A stretch of 64,000 nt of DNA from Lachnospiraceae bacterium (GCA_025758065.1 CP107199.1:3569501-3633500); one strand, 5' to 3'; positions 16,623 to 26,158 are shown, counted from the stretch's first letter. Numbers and translations: made by a program. Notes: generated by a model from the sequence alone, not told the origin.

Positions 16623-17539
16623 CAGGCTTTACCTCCTTTGGAACCCATTGAAAAATAACGTGCCTTCCATGTTGGGATTGCAAGGAAAATAGCTACAACT
16701 GCCGCTGACAGCAGCTTTAACAGATCTGTATCAATTCCCAGCCAGATGACTACCTGAAGTACCAGATAATAAATAATAGAGCCAAAGGCAACGCTTAAAA
16801 GACGCAGGCCAAAGTTGCGGAAGATCTTTCCGAAGATTGCTTCCCCAATGATAACAGCAGCCAGACCGATAACGATAGCACCACGGCCCATATTAATATC
16901 AGCAAAGCCCTGATACTGGGAAAGAAGCGCTCCTGAAAGAGCCACCAGACCATTAGAGATCATCAGACCCAGAACACGGTTAAAGTCAGTGTTAATACCC
17001 TGAGCTCTCGCCATCTTGTCATTGCAGCCAGTTGCGCGGATGGAACAGCCAAGCTCAGTGCCAAAGAACCAGTAAAGGATAATGATCAGCACAATGATGA
17101 TCAGTGATACTAAAAGAATAGTATTTTTAAAGAGAGGCACATTGCGGATAAAACGTAAAGATACAAGCAGGTCATACTTATCTACGTTGATCGCCTGATT
17201 TGCCTTTCCCATTATTTTCAAGTTAATAGAATATAATCCCAACTGTGTAAGGATACCGGAAAGGATAGCCGGAATCCCCATAAAGGTATGTAAAAGTCCG
17301 GTAACGCAGCCTGCTGCCATACCTGCCAAAAGTGCTGCCACCATGGACACCCATACATTCTGTCCCTTTAACATCATCATAATGCAGACTGCACCGCCGG
17401 TACACAAAGAACCGTCTACGGTCAGATCCGCAAAATCCAGTATACGAAATGTGATATAAACACCAATGGCCATGATGCCCCAGACCAGACCCTGTGCCAC
17501 TGCTCCAGGAAGCGCATTTAATAAACTCATTATATTCAT
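16622..17539 (-). CDS. ABC transporter permease (TrpY-like)
   Basis: Membrane subunit of the importer, about eight to ten hydrophobic segments over 305 residues. Motifs such as FRILDFADLTVDGSLCTGGA (about 30-49) and the GAIVIGLAAVIIGEAIFG block are typical of the branched-chain/TrpY-like permease family. The start is set at ATG 17539 because AAAAGGGGAAAACA lies directly before it; an upstream ATG at 17578 lacks a site and would add a non-hydrophobic head. A repeat remnant and a stable hairpin separate it from the binding-protein gene, which would give more binding protein than permease. Confidence 0.9.
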   Translation of the reverse strand: MNIMSLLNALPGAVAQGLVWGIMAIGVYITFRILDFADLTVDGSLCTGGAVCIMMMLKGQNVWVSMVAALLAGMAAGCVTGLLHTFMGIPAILSGILTQLGLYSINLKIMGKANQAINVDKYDLLVSLRFIRNVPLFKNTILLVSLIIIVLIIILYWFFGTELGCSIRATGCNDKMARAQGINTDFNRVLGLMISNGLVALSGALLSQYQGFADINMGRGAIVIGLAAVIIGEAIFGKIFRNFGLRLLSVAFGSIIYYLVLQVVIWLGIDTDLLKLLSAAVVAIFLAIPTWKARYFSMGSKGGKA

Positions 17540-17582
17540 TGTTTTCCCCTTTTTACAGCAGAGGACTCCCTCAACCATTCTG

Positions 17583-17635
17583 TACTAGTACATCGTTTTC
17601 GAAATAACTGTACCAGAAAGACTCCGGGAGAACAT
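17583..17635. repeat. Chimeric repeat remnant: half of family F2 joined to an end of family F1
   Basis: TACTAGTACATCG and AAATAACTGTACC at 17583-17614 match the left arm of the 168-bp F2 palindrome at 36083-36250. The next bases, GAAAGACTCCGGGAGAACAT, match the right end of the 163-bp F1 family (for example 40039-40201). The two halves meet without spacer. Confidence 0.7.
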
Positions 17636-17637
17636 TT

Positions 17638-17670
17638 ACAGCGGGAAAGCCATATCCACCTTCCCGCTGT
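17638..17670 (-). terminator. Intercistronic hairpin after the binding-protein gene
   Basis: ACAGCGGGAA, a 13-base loop and TTCCCGCTGT: a ten-pair perfect stem. On the minus strand no T tract follows directly, so it may protect the upstream message or only partly terminate, rather than fully stop transcription. Confidence 0.6.
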
Positions 17671-17715
17671 GTCTGCCACGAAATTTTTTACATTAAATTT
17701 TTCTCTGGAAACCTA

Positions 17716-18768
17716 TTATTCTTCGATGGCTACATAGTCATCCGGAACTTTGATCTCCAGTGCATCGCAGATGGTCTTGTTATACTTCTTTGTAAACTGA
17801 GGTGCATATTCTACTGGCATCTCAGAAATATTAGCTTCACCAGTAAGGACTTTAACTGCCATCTTTCCAGTTGCAACACCCAGATCATAATAGCTGATAG
17901 AAAGAGTTGCAACACCGCAGCCGGAGCAGATTCCCTCTTCTCCTGCAATGACAGGAACCTTTGCAGGCTGGCAGATATTGTTGATGATCTCAGTATTTGC
18001 TGCTGCTGTATTATCAGTTGGGATGTAGATCACATCGCTGTTGGTTGCTGCATTAGTAGTAATGGTTGCAAGGTCGTTGGAATCAGAGAATGCATAGTAT
18101 TCGCAGGTATATCCCATTTCTTCCAGAGCTGCCTTTACAGTATCTACCTGATACTGGGAGTTAGCTTCTGCGGAGCAATATAACAGGCCAACATTCTTTG
18201 CATCCGGGAACAGTTCATGAAGCATAGCTGCCTGCTCATCTAACGGAGCCAGGTCAGAAGTACCGGAAATATTTCCGCCTACCAGACCGTCAAATCCGTC
18301 AATGCCAAGGGCTACACCATACTCAGTAACAGCAGTTCCTAATACAGGGATCTCATTGGTTCCTGCCTGTGCTGCCTGCAGAGCAGGAGTTGCGTTTGCA
18401 AGGATCAGGTCTACCTTATTGGAAACAAAGCTGTTGATAATAGTAGAGCAGGTATTGGAATCACCCTGTGCATTCTGCTCATCAAAGGTGACTGCATCAC
18501 CCAGTGCATCTGTTAATGCATCCTTAAATCCCTGGGTAGCTGCATCCAACGCTACATGCTGTACCAGCTGGCAGATACCTACTTTATAAGTTTTTCCATC
18601 AGTAGAAGCTGCTGCTTCACTCTTTGCTTCTTCAGAAGAAGCTGCCTCTGTTTCTGCTTTGGAAGCTGCTGTTGTAGTAGCTGTGCTGCCAGAACCGCCA
18701 CATCCGGTCATAGATGCTGCACATGCTGCTGCTAATAAAAGTGACACGATTTTTGTAGATTTTTTCAT
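17716..18768 (-). CDS. ABC transporter substrate-binding lipoprotein (TrpX-like)
   Basis: Extracellular solute receptor of the importer. From ATG 18768 (GAGGACGG upstream) the protein begins MKKSTKIVSLLLAAACAASM, followed by TGCG, a lipoprotein signal with the lipobox cysteine at about residue 23. An Ala/Ser/Glu/Thr-rich linker follows, then a two-lobe periplasmic-binding fold of the PF04392 type with YKVGICQLVQHVALDAATQG. About 350 residues. An upstream ATG at 18849 would bury the signal peptide and has no site. It is first in the operon, behind a strong promoter. Ligand unknown; some family members bind tryptophan or tyrosine. Confidence 0.9.
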   Translation of the reverse strand: MKKSTKIVSLLLAAACAASMTGCGGSGSTATTTAASKAETEAASSEEAKSEAAASTDGKTYKVGICQLVQHVALDAATQGFKDALTDALGDAVTFDEQNAQGDSNTCSTIINSFVSNKVDLILANATPALQAAQAGTNEIPVLGTAVTEYGVALGIDGFDGLVGGNISGTSDLAPLDEQAAMLHELFPDAKNVGLLYCSAEANSQYQVDTVKAALEEMGYTCEYYAFSDSNDLATITTNAATNSDVIYIPTDNTAAANTEIINNICQPAKVPVIAGEEGICSGCGVATLSISYYDLGVATGKMAVKVLTGEANISEMPVEYAPQFTKKYNKTICDALEIKVPDDYVAIEE

Positions 18769-18820
18769 AATACCGTCCTCTTTTCGATAAAAACTCATTC
18801 GTTTTATACGAACTAAGGGT

Positions 18821-18849
18821 ATGATACTACAAAAAAATCTGCACGTCAA
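18821..18849 (-). promoter_or_regulatory. Promoter of the ABC importer operon
   Basis: Minus strand TTGACG (18849-18844), 17 bases, TATCAT (18826-18821). It sits about 50 bases before the binding-protein ATG. Confidence 0.7.
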
Positions 18850-18934
18850 TTTTATTACTTTAAATTTTTGTGATTTTAAAGCAATAAAGTGTTTTTCGTC
18901 ATTTTTACCAATAATTTTTCCAGTTTTTTACATT

Positions 18935-20347
18935 TTAAAGATCTTTCCAGTTTAAAGGAATAGTAACTACAAATTCTGTACCCTCTTCCAGCTGTGAAGT
19001 AACACGGATAGTTCCATGATAAAAATTTACAATATGCTTTACAATGGAAAGTCCCAGACCGGTACCGCCCTGTTTCCGGCTCCGGCCCTTATCCACGCGG
19101 TAGAACCGCTCAAAAATGCGATCCAGGCTTTCCTGAGGGATGCCAACACCATTATCCCGTACACGGGCAACCATATTTCCGTCTTTTTCCCGGATATTTA
19201 CCCATACCTGACCACCTGGCCGGTTGTATTTTACTGCATTGCTCACCAGATTGGAGAGCAGCTCTTTCACCTGCTGCGGATTAGCCTTGATGCTAAGAGG
19301 CTGGCAGTCACAGTGCATAAATACCTGTCCGGCTGCTGCAGCAGGTTTTAAACTGTCTATGATTTCTTCAAGGAGCACACTGACTCTCACATCTGATACC
19401 ACCACTTCTGCATCTTTTGCCTCCAGTCTGGAGATCATCAGAATATCGTTAATAAGACCGGCCATATTAATGGCCTCCTTCTTGATCCTTTTGATAAAGT
19501 CCATTTTCATATTCTCATCCTGAATCATGCCATTTTCTATTAATTCCGCATATCCCTGGATCGATGTGATAGGAGTCTTTAATTCATGGGAAGCGTTGCT
19601 GAAAAATTCCTGACGGATCCTTTTTTCCTTGTCGATCCGGGTCAGATATGCTTTTACATTTTTTGACATTTCCATGGTGGTTTCTGCGATCACATTTAAC
19701 TCCGGATACTGGCACTTTTCAAAATGCAGTTCTGTATAATCCCCTTTGTAATCCCCCTTTACCTTTGACATTTCCGCTGCAATATTGCTTAAAGGCTGTG
19801 TAACGGAATCCACAAAACGTCTGGAAACTACCAATGCGCAGACAAGAGCTGCCAGAAAACTGAAAAGAGCCGCCGGCAGAAGCATAGTCAGATATTCACT
19901 GGCCCCGGAATAAGGCACAGAAACACGGATGATCATATCTGCCCGGTTGGATCTATAGGCCACATATAAAAGATTTCTCTTTGAGGTATGGGAATAACGT
20001 CTGGCAGAGCCGCTGCCATTTTCCAGTGCCTGGACCACTTCTTTCCGGCTTAAATGATTGTCAAGTTCCAATGGATCTGCATCTGAGTCAGATACAACCG
20101 TTCCATCTGTACGGATCAGCGTTATACGGCTGGTATTTCCGGCTGTAAAAGTTTCCATGCGGCGCACCTGTTCTAACAGATCCCCGTCATAGTCCAATGT
20201 GCGGTCAATCATTTCCATAGTATATAGCATGTCTTTTCTTGTTGTATCCAGTATCGTATTCCTGCTGGCAATATAAAAGATGACGCTGTTAATACACAGC
20301 GCCGCCAAAAGTACAAAAATGAATTTCTCCAGAATTGCCTTTCTCAT
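18935..20347 (-). CDS. Sensor histidine kinase (PhoR-like)
   Basis: Membrane sensor of a two-component system, 470 residues. The first membrane segment (about 7-28) and the second (about 154-178) flank an extracytoplasmic sensing domain. HAMP-like linker, then the phosphoacceptor block FFSNASHELKTPITSIQGYA (about 248-267), the N box NLVSNAVKYN, and G boxes DNGVGIP and GGTGLGLSIVKH. RBS GGAGG overlaps the end of the response regulator gene, three bases away, so the pair is coupled. The architecture matches PhoR/PnpS kinases; nothing nearby (such as a pst operon) confirms phosphate sensing. Confidence 0.93.
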   Translation of the reverse strand: MRKAILEKFIFVLLAALCINSVIFYIASRNTILDTTRKDMLYTMEMIDRTLDYDGDLLEQVRRMETFTAGNTSRITLIRTDGTVVSDSDADPLELDNHLSRKEVVQALENGSGSARRYSHTSKRNLLYVAYRSNRADMIIRVSVPYSGASEYLTMLLPAALFSFLAALVCALVVSRRFVDSVTQPLSNIAAEMSKVKGDYKGDYTELHFEKCQYPELNVIAETTMEMSKNVKAYLTRIDKEKRIRQEFFSNASHELKTPITSIQGYAELIENGMIQDENMKMDFIKRIKKEAINMAGLINDILMISRLEAKDAEVVVSDVRVSVLLEEIIDSLKPAAAAGQVFMHCDCQPLSIKANPQQVKELLSNLVSNAVKYNRPGGQVWVNIREKDGNMVARVRDNGVGIPQESLDRIFERFYRVDKGRSRKQGGTGLGLSIVKHIVNFYHGTIRVTSQLEEGTEFVVTIPLNWKDL

Positions 20348-20350
20348 AGG

Positions 20351-21037
20351 TCATCCCTCCTGATGTACCAGTCTGTAGCCTACGCCTCTGACTGTCTTAA
20401 TACAGTAACTTCCCTTTTTTCCCAGTTTCTGGCGTAACGTACGGATATGCATATCCAGCGTTCTGGTCTCTCCGTCATATTCATAACCCCATACCTGATT
20501 TAAAAGTTCATCTCTTGTGACCACACGGGACTGGTTTTCCATGAGATAGACTAAAAGTTCAAATTCTTTTAAGGTCAGCTCACATAAATGGCCTTCACTG
20601 GTCACCTCCCTGGTCTTTTTGTTGATTTCAATATCTTCAAACTTAAGGATATCCTTCTTCTCTTCTCTTTTTGCGCGGCGCAGCAGGCTGCGTATCCTTG
20701 CAGAAAGCTCCAGGACACCAAAGGGCTTTACCATATAATCATCGGCACCACAGTCCAGACCTACTACCTTATCTAGCTCCTTCTCTTTGGCAGTTAAAAG
20801 CATAATGGGAAGCTCCTGCAGACCATCTGTCTGGCGTATCTGGCGGATTGCTGTAACACCATCCATCCCCGGAAGCATCCAGTCAAAAATAGCCAGAGAT
20901 GGTGCTTCTTCTTTGATGCGCGCCAGACCTTCTTCTGCTGTTTCAAAGCCTTCTGCCTCATAGCCAAAGCCTTCCAGCGCTATTTTTAAAAGATTACGTA
21001 TGTTTTCATCATCTTCAATGATATAAATCTTATCCAT
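20351..21037 (-). CDS. OmpR/PhoB family response regulator
   Basis: DNA-binding partner of the kinase. The receiver domain has the acidic pair EDDE (8-11), the phosphorylated Asp in FDWMLPGMDG (about 53) and Lys in LLTAKEKE; a linker then leads to a winged-helix domain ending with TVRGVGYRL. ATG 21037 was chosen because GAGGATCACC precedes it and the receiver fold starts at once (MDKIYIIEDDENI); a longer frame adds 33 unlikely residues. About 228 residues. It is transcribed first, before the kinase. Target genes not visible; the MacAB-like operon upstream ends at a terminator, so it is separately expressed. Confidence 0.93.
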   Translation of the reverse strand: MDKIYIIEDDENIRNLLKIALEGFGYEAEGFETAEEGLARIKEEAPSLAIFDWMLPGMDGVTAIRQIRQTDGLQELPIMLLTAKEKELDKVVGLDCGADDYMVKPFGVLELSARIRSLLRRAKREEKKDILKFEDIEINKKTREVTSEGHLCELTLKEFELLVYLMENQSRVVTRDELLNQVWGYEYDGETRTLDMHIRTLRQKLGKKGSYCIKTVRGVGYRLVHQEG

Positions 21038-21119
21038 GGTGATCCTCGTCCTTCCCTTTTTAACCGCAAAGCCGCAAAATGCGGTTATGCACTTACCATC
21101 AGCATACCACAGCTGTGTA

Positions 21120-21169
21120 AAAACAAAAACAGCCAAATGTAAAATTTATGTAAAACTTTACACTTGGCT
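21120..21169 (-). terminator. Intrinsic terminator of the SLH-MacAB operon
   Basis: Minus strand AGCCAAGTGTAAA, loop, TTTACATTTGGCT followed by GTTTTTGTTTTT. A thirteen-pair stem (one wobble) between the permease stop and the response regulator gene. Confidence 0.85.
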
Positions 21170-21216
21170 TTTATTGCAGTAATTTCGCCTTCTGCCCTGA
21201 CAGGTAGATATGACTG

Positions 21217-22395
21217 TTACTCACTTCTTAATGCATCGATCGGATTTAAGTTTGCCGCCCTTCTCGCAGGCATATATCCAAAAAACAGGCCAATAGCTAC
21301 AGACACTCCAAAGGAGATAAGCACTGCCGCCAGTGTGGGAGTGGCAGAGATCCCGATCATGGTTCCTACCACTTTTGTGGCAGCGCAGCCTATAAGGATG
21401 CCTGCTACACCGCCTAAGGAACTGGTCACAGCTGCTTCAATAACAAATTGCTGTAAAATGGTTCCCTTGTCCGCTCCCAGTGACTTTCTGATACCAATCT
21501 CCCTTGTCCGCTCTGTTACAGATACCAGCATGATATTCATAACACCTACACCTGCAACTAAAAGGGATATTCCTGCAATACCACCCAGCATGCCGCTCAT
21601 CATGGCAATCTGCTCGTTTAAGGAGTCTAACATCTCACTCATGGCTGTCACTCTGTAAAGATCACTGTCTTTAAAGGTTTCATACAGAAAATTCTGGATC
21701 AGTGTTTTAGCTGTATCCGCGTTATCCGTATCTGATACCGTTAATGTATAACTGCTTATATTAGCACTTCCTGCAAGACTGGTAGCTACGCTGTAAGGAA
21801 TCCATACAAAATCATCTGTTCCGCCGTCTTCCATGTTTTCCTCATCCTGTGTCTCCACTATACCAACTATCTTAAAAGCATAACCATTTATTTTTAATGT
21901 CTCACTAACGGCCTTTTGTGCACTTCCAAACAGTTCCTGGGCCACATAAGAACCGATCACGCATACCTTCTGGCGGGAAGCAATATCTGAGTAGGCGATA
22001 TTTCTTCCAAGCTGAAGATCATAATCCTTCATATCCAGGTACTGCTCGCTTCTGCCTGCCACACTGGTAGAACTCATGGAGTCATCTCCCTTTTTTACAG
22101 TAGCTGACAAAGATACATTAGGACTGATACCGTCAAAAAGATCCCCGTGTTCATCGTAAAATGCATACATCTGGTCCACATCTACTGTACGGGATGTAAG
22201 ATTGGTCATATTTACATTGATCTGGTTTACGCCCATGCTGGCAAAGCTTTCCACTACGCTTCCCATATAGCCATTGACCAGACTTACCAGGATGATGACC
22301 GCTGCCACACCAATTATGATCCCTAACATAGTCAGGAAAGAGCGCATCTTATTGCCCCATATGCTTTTTATAGCCAGTTTAAAGGATTGCAGCAT
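21217..22395 (-). CDS. MacB-like ABC transporter permease (FtsX domain)
   Basis: Membrane part of a MacAB-type exporter, 392 residues. One N-terminal membrane segment (about 20-45, MLGIIIGVAAVIILVSLVNG), a large extracytoplasmic MacB-core domain (about 45-265), then three segments of the FtsX domain including TREIGIRKSLGADKGTIL. Its start overlaps the end of the ATPase gene by 17 bases, showing coupling. In diderms such permeases work with an outer-membrane channel; in Firmicutes the adaptor and permease alone export peptides or drugs. Substrate not known. Confidence 0.92.
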   Translation of the reverse strand: MLQSFKLAIKSIWGNKMRSFLTMLGIIIGVAAVIILVSLVNGYMGSVVESFASMGVNQINVNMTNLTSRTVDVDQMYAFYDEHGDLFDGISPNVSLSATVKKGDDSMSSTSVAGRSEQYLDMKDYDLQLGRNIAYSDIASRQKVCVIGSYVAQELFGSAQKAVSETLKINGYAFKIVGIVETQDEENMEDGGTDDFVWIPYSVATSLAGSANISSYTLTVSDTDNADTAKTLIQNFLYETFKDSDLYRVTAMSEMLDSLNEQIAMMSGMLGGIAGISLLVAGVGVMNIMLVSVTERTREIGIRKSLGADKGTILQQFVIEAAVTSSLGGVAGILIGCAATKVVGTMIGISATPTLAAVLISFGVSVAIGLFFGYMPARRAANLNPIDALRSE

Positions 22396-23212
22396 AATCT
22401 TTTACATCTCCGTCAAATATTTTGTGTCCATCTGCAATGCGTACCACCCGTTTGGCCTCCATGGCAATGGAATTATCATGGGTGATCATCACAATGGTAT
22501 TTCCCTCTTTGTTTAACTGTTTCAAAAAATTCAAAACCTCACGGCTGGTTTTTGAATCCAGGGCACCTGTAGGCTCATCTGCCAGGATCAGGGACGGATC
22601 CCCGGCCAATGCCCTGGCTATAGAAACACGCTGCTGCTGACCGCCGGATAACTGGTTTGGCATATTTTTCCACTTTTCTGCCAGACCTACCTTTTCCAAA
22701 GAAGCCATAGCACGCTGCTTTCGCTCCTCACTTCCCACTCCTGCATAAAGAAGAGGAAGCTCCACATTTTCCAGCAAATTTAACTTCGGAAGAAGATTGT
22801 ACTGCTGGAAAATAAAACCGATCATCTTATTTCTGATCCTTGCAAGCTGTTTATCTTCCATTTTGCTTACATCTTCTCCGCCTAGATAGTATTCTCCTTT
22901 GGTAGGAACATCCAATGCCCCAATGATATTCATCAATGTGGATTTTCCGCTTCCGGATTTTCCTACAATGGCAACAAATTCCCCTTTATCAATGGCTACA
23001 CTTACATCATCATTGGCGCGGACCTCTTCACCCCCAAGATGGTAGATCTTGAAAATGTGGCGGAGATCAATGAGATGTTTGCCCGGTTGATCCAGATCTG
23101 CATCATTTGTATCATTATCTTTATTTTGAGTTTTTATCTCATGAGTATTTTTCTCATCTGCATCATTTTTCCTGTTTTTATCATCCTGCTGACCCTTACG
23201 TAAACGGAACAT
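22379..23212 (-). CDS. MacB-like ABC transporter ATP-binding protein
   Basis: ATPase of the exporter. A charged tail rich in Asp, Lys and Asn (first about 45 residues) precedes the nucleotide-binding domain: Walker A GKSGSGKST, Q-loop FIFQQYNLLP, signature LSGGQQQRVSIARAL, Walker B LILADEPTGALD and switch His in MITHD. ATG 23212 was chosen since AAAGGAG lies five bases before it; ATG 23245 has no site. About 277 residues. The long hydrophilic N-terminal extension is more than LolD/MacB-type ATPases usually carry. Confidence 0.93.
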   Translation of the reverse strand: MFRLRKGQQDDKNRKNDADEKNTHEIKTQNKDNDTNDADLDQPGKHLIDLRHIFKIYHLGGEEVRANDDVSVAIDKGEFVAIVGKSGSGKSTLMNIIGALDVPTKGEYYLGGEDVSKMEDKQLARIRNKMIGFIFQQYNLLPKLNLLENVELPLLYAGVGSEERKQRAMASLEKVGLAEKWKNMPNQLSGGQQQRVSIARALAGDPSLILADEPTGALDSKTSREVLNFLKQLNKEGNTIVMITHDNSIAMEAKRVVRIADGHKIFDGDVKDYAAIL

Positions 23213-23271
23213 AAAAACTCCTTTCACTATTGCCGCATTTTTCACACTGCCCTGCTCTATTGTGGATAACT

Positions 23272-24975
23272 CTATCTTGGACCACCGCCGCCATTACCTC
23301 CACGGTTTCCACCGCCATTACCGCCGCCACTTGGCGGGCCGCCCATTCCACCGCCGGGACCGCCCATTCCCGGACCGCCCATAAAGAAGCTGCTGGAATC
23401 TGTACTGGATTTTGCCACATAGACTGTATCGCCTTCAGAAAGTCCGCTCTTGATCTCCACATAAGAATCATTAGTAAGGCCTGTTTCAACTTCTACTGCC
23501 TTAAAGCCTGCCGGAACCGGACCACTCTGCTCTTTTACAGAATCATCTTTAATATAGACCTGGTTGCCTCTCATCAGGGCATCTACCGGGATCGTAAGAA
23601 CATCATTTGCCTCTTCTAATGTGATCACACCATCTACATTCATACCGGGAAGCAGATCTCCTGCCTCATCCATGGTCACAGTGACCGGATAGGTGCTGAC
23701 ACCATTAGAATAGGTACTTTCCAGACTTACATTTGTAACAGTTCCTGAGAAGGTCTGGCCTTCAAAGGCATCTGCAGTTACTGTTACCTTCTGCCCCACC
23801 TTTACACTCTGGATATCCAGCTCATCAATGGGCATTTTAAATGTCAGGGAAGAAAGGTCATAGATGGTTGCCAGTGTAGTTGTAGAACTGGTATTTTTTG
23901 TAATGTTATCCCCTACTTTAAAGTTCTTTGTGATCACCTGGCCGGAGATAGGGGCTGTAATGGTGTAATTATCATAGTTATCCTGGGTGCTTTCCAGCTT
24001 GCTCTGGGCAGACTCAACACTTTCCTGGGCCTTATCTAAAGCATCCTTATAATTTCGCATCAGTTTTTCTGCTGTCCGGGAAGTCATTCGGAAAATAGGA
24101 GTTCCCTTTGTTACATAATCCCCTTCATGGACCAGAAGTTCCTCTACTTCTACATTTACAGCCAGGTCTGCATTCATAGTGGTATCTGTAGAAGCTTTAA
24201 AAGTTCCCTCTTCGCTTCCCACAAACTCACCAATCTGGGCAGAGGCTGCAGTTGTCGTTGTAAGTCCGCCGGGATTATTTACAGTAATGGTCACATATTT
24301 TACCAGACGACCACCGGAAAGAGTTTCTTCCCTGTTTGCAACTGCCTTGACCGTACCTTCGATCTGCTCTCCTGAATCCACTAAAGTTAGGACTGCTGTA
24401 CTCCCCACCGGGATCAGTTCTGTTTCACCGCTTAAAAATGGAATGCGGATCTCCATGAGATCATCACTGTAAATATCAGCCAGTTTTGTATTTCCACTGA
24501 CTTTATCTCCCACACTGACATACAGTTCCTTGATATATCCAGTATCTGTGGCCTTGTAGGTGTTTCCGCTGTAATCAGATACTGCCTGGTTATAGTCATC
24601 TAATGCATCCTCATAGGAAGTCTGGGACCGGGTGACAGAGTTTTGGGCACTGTTTAAGTCAGTATCCATACTGGAACGATCGATCTCATAAAGAACCTGG
24701 TCTTTTTCAACCTGGTCACCTTCTTCAAAATTGGCAGATATTACCTCACCTTCTACCATGGAAGTAATACTGTATGTATCCTTTGCTTCCAGGGTACCTG
24801 AAGAAGACAGCTGGGAGCTGATGCTTCTTTTTTCTACAGTTGCTGTATTTTCTGCTGTTGCAGCTGCCGCTGCTGCTTTCGCTTTATGGCTCTTCCATAT
24901 AAAGACTGTTCCTGCCACAATGGCGGTCACAAGAAGTATAACCACCACTTTAATCAGCTTTTTCTTCTTTTTCAT
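23272..24975 (-). CDS. HlyD/MacA-like membrane-fusion adaptor with glycine-rich tail
   Basis: Adaptor of the exporter, about 567 residues from ATG 24975 (AAGGGGG upstream; a longer frame to 25053 overlaps the preceding gene and lacks a site). One N-terminal membrane anchor after MKKKKK, then a lipoyl/barrel half, a long alpha-helical hairpin region with coiled-coil character (about 95-135 and again about 305-345), a second lipoyl half and beta-barrel domains. After about residue 525 the chain becomes a Gly/Pro/Asn-rich tail with GGPGMGGPGGG repeats, which is unusual for this family. It follows the SLH protein by ten bases. The tail might contact the wall or a surface layer; that is inference. 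Confidence 0.9.
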   Translation of the reverse strand: MKKKKKLIKVVVILLVTAIVAGTVFIWKSHKAKAAAAAATAENTATVEKRSISSQLSSSGTLEAKDTYSITSMVEGEVISANFEEGDQVEKDQVLYEIDRSSMDTDLNSAQNSVTRSQTSYEDALDDYNQAVSDYSGNTYKATDTGYIKELYVSVGDKVSGNTKLADIYSDDLMEIRIPFLSGETELIPVGSTAVLTLVDSGEQIEGTVKAVANREETLSGGRLVKYVTITVNNPGGLTTTTAASAQIGEFVGSEEGTFKASTDTTMNADLAVNVEVEELLVHEGDYVTKGTPIFRMTSRTAEKLMRNYKDALDKAQESVESAQSKLESTQDNYDNYTITAPISGQVITKNFKVGDNITKNTSSTTTLATIYDLSSLTFKMPIDELDIQSVKVGQKVTVTADAFEGQTFSGTVTNVSLESTYSNGVSTYPVTVTMDEAGDLLPGMNVDGVITLEEANDVLTIPVDALMRGNQVYIKDDSVKEQSGPVPAGFKAVEVETGLTNDSYVEIKSGLSEGDTVYVAKSSTDSSSFFMGGPGMGGPGGGMGGPPSGGGNGGGNRGGNGGGGPR

Positions 24976-24985
24976 AATATCCCCC

Positions 24986-26158
24986 TTAGTATTCAAGAGC
25001 ATCAACTGCTGTATAGGAGCTGCCATTGCGGTTGCATACCAGAACAACATCATCTCCTACCTCCAGATCCCCATAAATAGAGAACATATACTGAAGTTCA
25101 GAAGAATCCAGGCTGATCGTCAGATAGCCGTCAGAATCTTCATCCTCACTACTGTCGAAGCTATCATCGGAATTAGCCTTGTCTACCTCAATACGAACAG
25201 ATGTAGGTGTCATAACATCGGTGGATTTATAATAAATATTTTTGATCTCGCCTTTTAAAAGGATATAAGAATTATTGCCGGAATCATCATCTTTGTCCCA
25301 GCCCATAGTTGTATAAGCCCAGATAGTCTTTGATTTTACGTTGTAATATAAAACTGCAAATCCAGCCTGCTGCTGGGCAGATCTTACAGCTGATAATGTA
25401 CTTGCCACGCCATTTAAAAATACATTTGCATCCTCTGTGTCAAAAGGTACAGACTGGGAAACACTGAAGTTTTTATGTACCAGGATCGGGCCTTTCCGCG
25501 CATCATCCAGAATGGTGATAGGATTGATCTCTCCATCAGAATTTAACTCACAATCTAAGATCTTACCGTAGATTTCATTACTGTCCTTTTTATTTGCCTT
25601 TAACAGGTTATAAAAAATATTCATACAGTCAGTCTGGTTCACTTCATCGGCAGCCTGACGGCTTACATCTTCGTTTAATTCCAGATAGTTAAACTTGGAT
25701 ATGCGGGAAGAAACCAGATCTCCTGTAAAATCCTCATCTGTATAGCCTAACATAGTGAGAATGGCCTTTACTGCGTCTTTATAAAGGACCGGATCCTCCG
25801 GCTTGAATTTTCCACCTAAATATCCATTCATCCAGCCTTCTCTTGCTGCAATGCGGATATACACTGCATTTGGATCCGTTGCCGGTACATCTGCATAAAC
25901 AGAAACATTGGAGGTTGGCAGATTTTCCCGGTAACTGGAGGCCTTTACCAGCATTTTTGCAAAGTCAGCCCTGGTAACACTTTCCCTGAAACTGGTTATC
26001 TCCATAATGCCGGTCAGCTTTACAACCTGCTGGCGCAGATTAAAATTGGCAGTGGAAATATTATCTGCCCATGCAGTCATACTTAATATGGGGGAAATCG
26101 CCGCCGCAGCCGCCAGAGATCCGCACAGGAAACGTGTGTGGTTTTTTCGTACTTTCAT
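24986..26158 (-). CDS. Secreted S-layer-homology domain protein
   Basis: First gene of the exporter operon. Signal peptide of about 31 residues (basic start, hydrophobic core, cleavage near SMTAWA). An SLH-type region follows, with ITSFRESVTRADFAKMLVKA (about 55-74) and a second repeat around YIRIAAREGWMNGYLGGKFK (about 101-120) and DAVKAILTMLGY. The C-terminal 200 residues have no domain I recognise; they include an acidic Ser/Asp/Glu stretch (DSSEDEDSDG). 390 residues. SLH domains anchor proteins to wall polymers. Being co-transcribed with a MacAB-like exporter suggests a surface part or partner of the exporter, which is inference. Confidence 0.8.
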   Translation of the reverse strand: MKVRKNHTRFLCGSLAAAAAISPILSMTAWADNISTANFNLRQQVVKLTGIMEITSFRESVTRADFAKMLVKASSYRENLPTSNVSVYADVPATDPNAVYIRIAAREGWMNGYLGGKFKPEDPVLYKDAVKAILTMLGYTDEDFTGDLVSSRISKFNYLELNEDVSRQAADEVNQTDCMNIFYNLLKANKKDSNEIYGKILDCELNSDGEINPITILDDARKGPILVHKNFSVSQSVPFDTEDANVFLNGVASTLSAVRSAQQQAGFAVLYYNVKSKTIWAYTTMGWDKDDDSGNNSYILLKGEIKNIYYKSTDVMTPTSVRIEVDKANSDDSFDSSEDEDSDGYLTISLDSSELQYMFSIYGDLEVGDDVVLVCNRNGSSYTAVDALEY

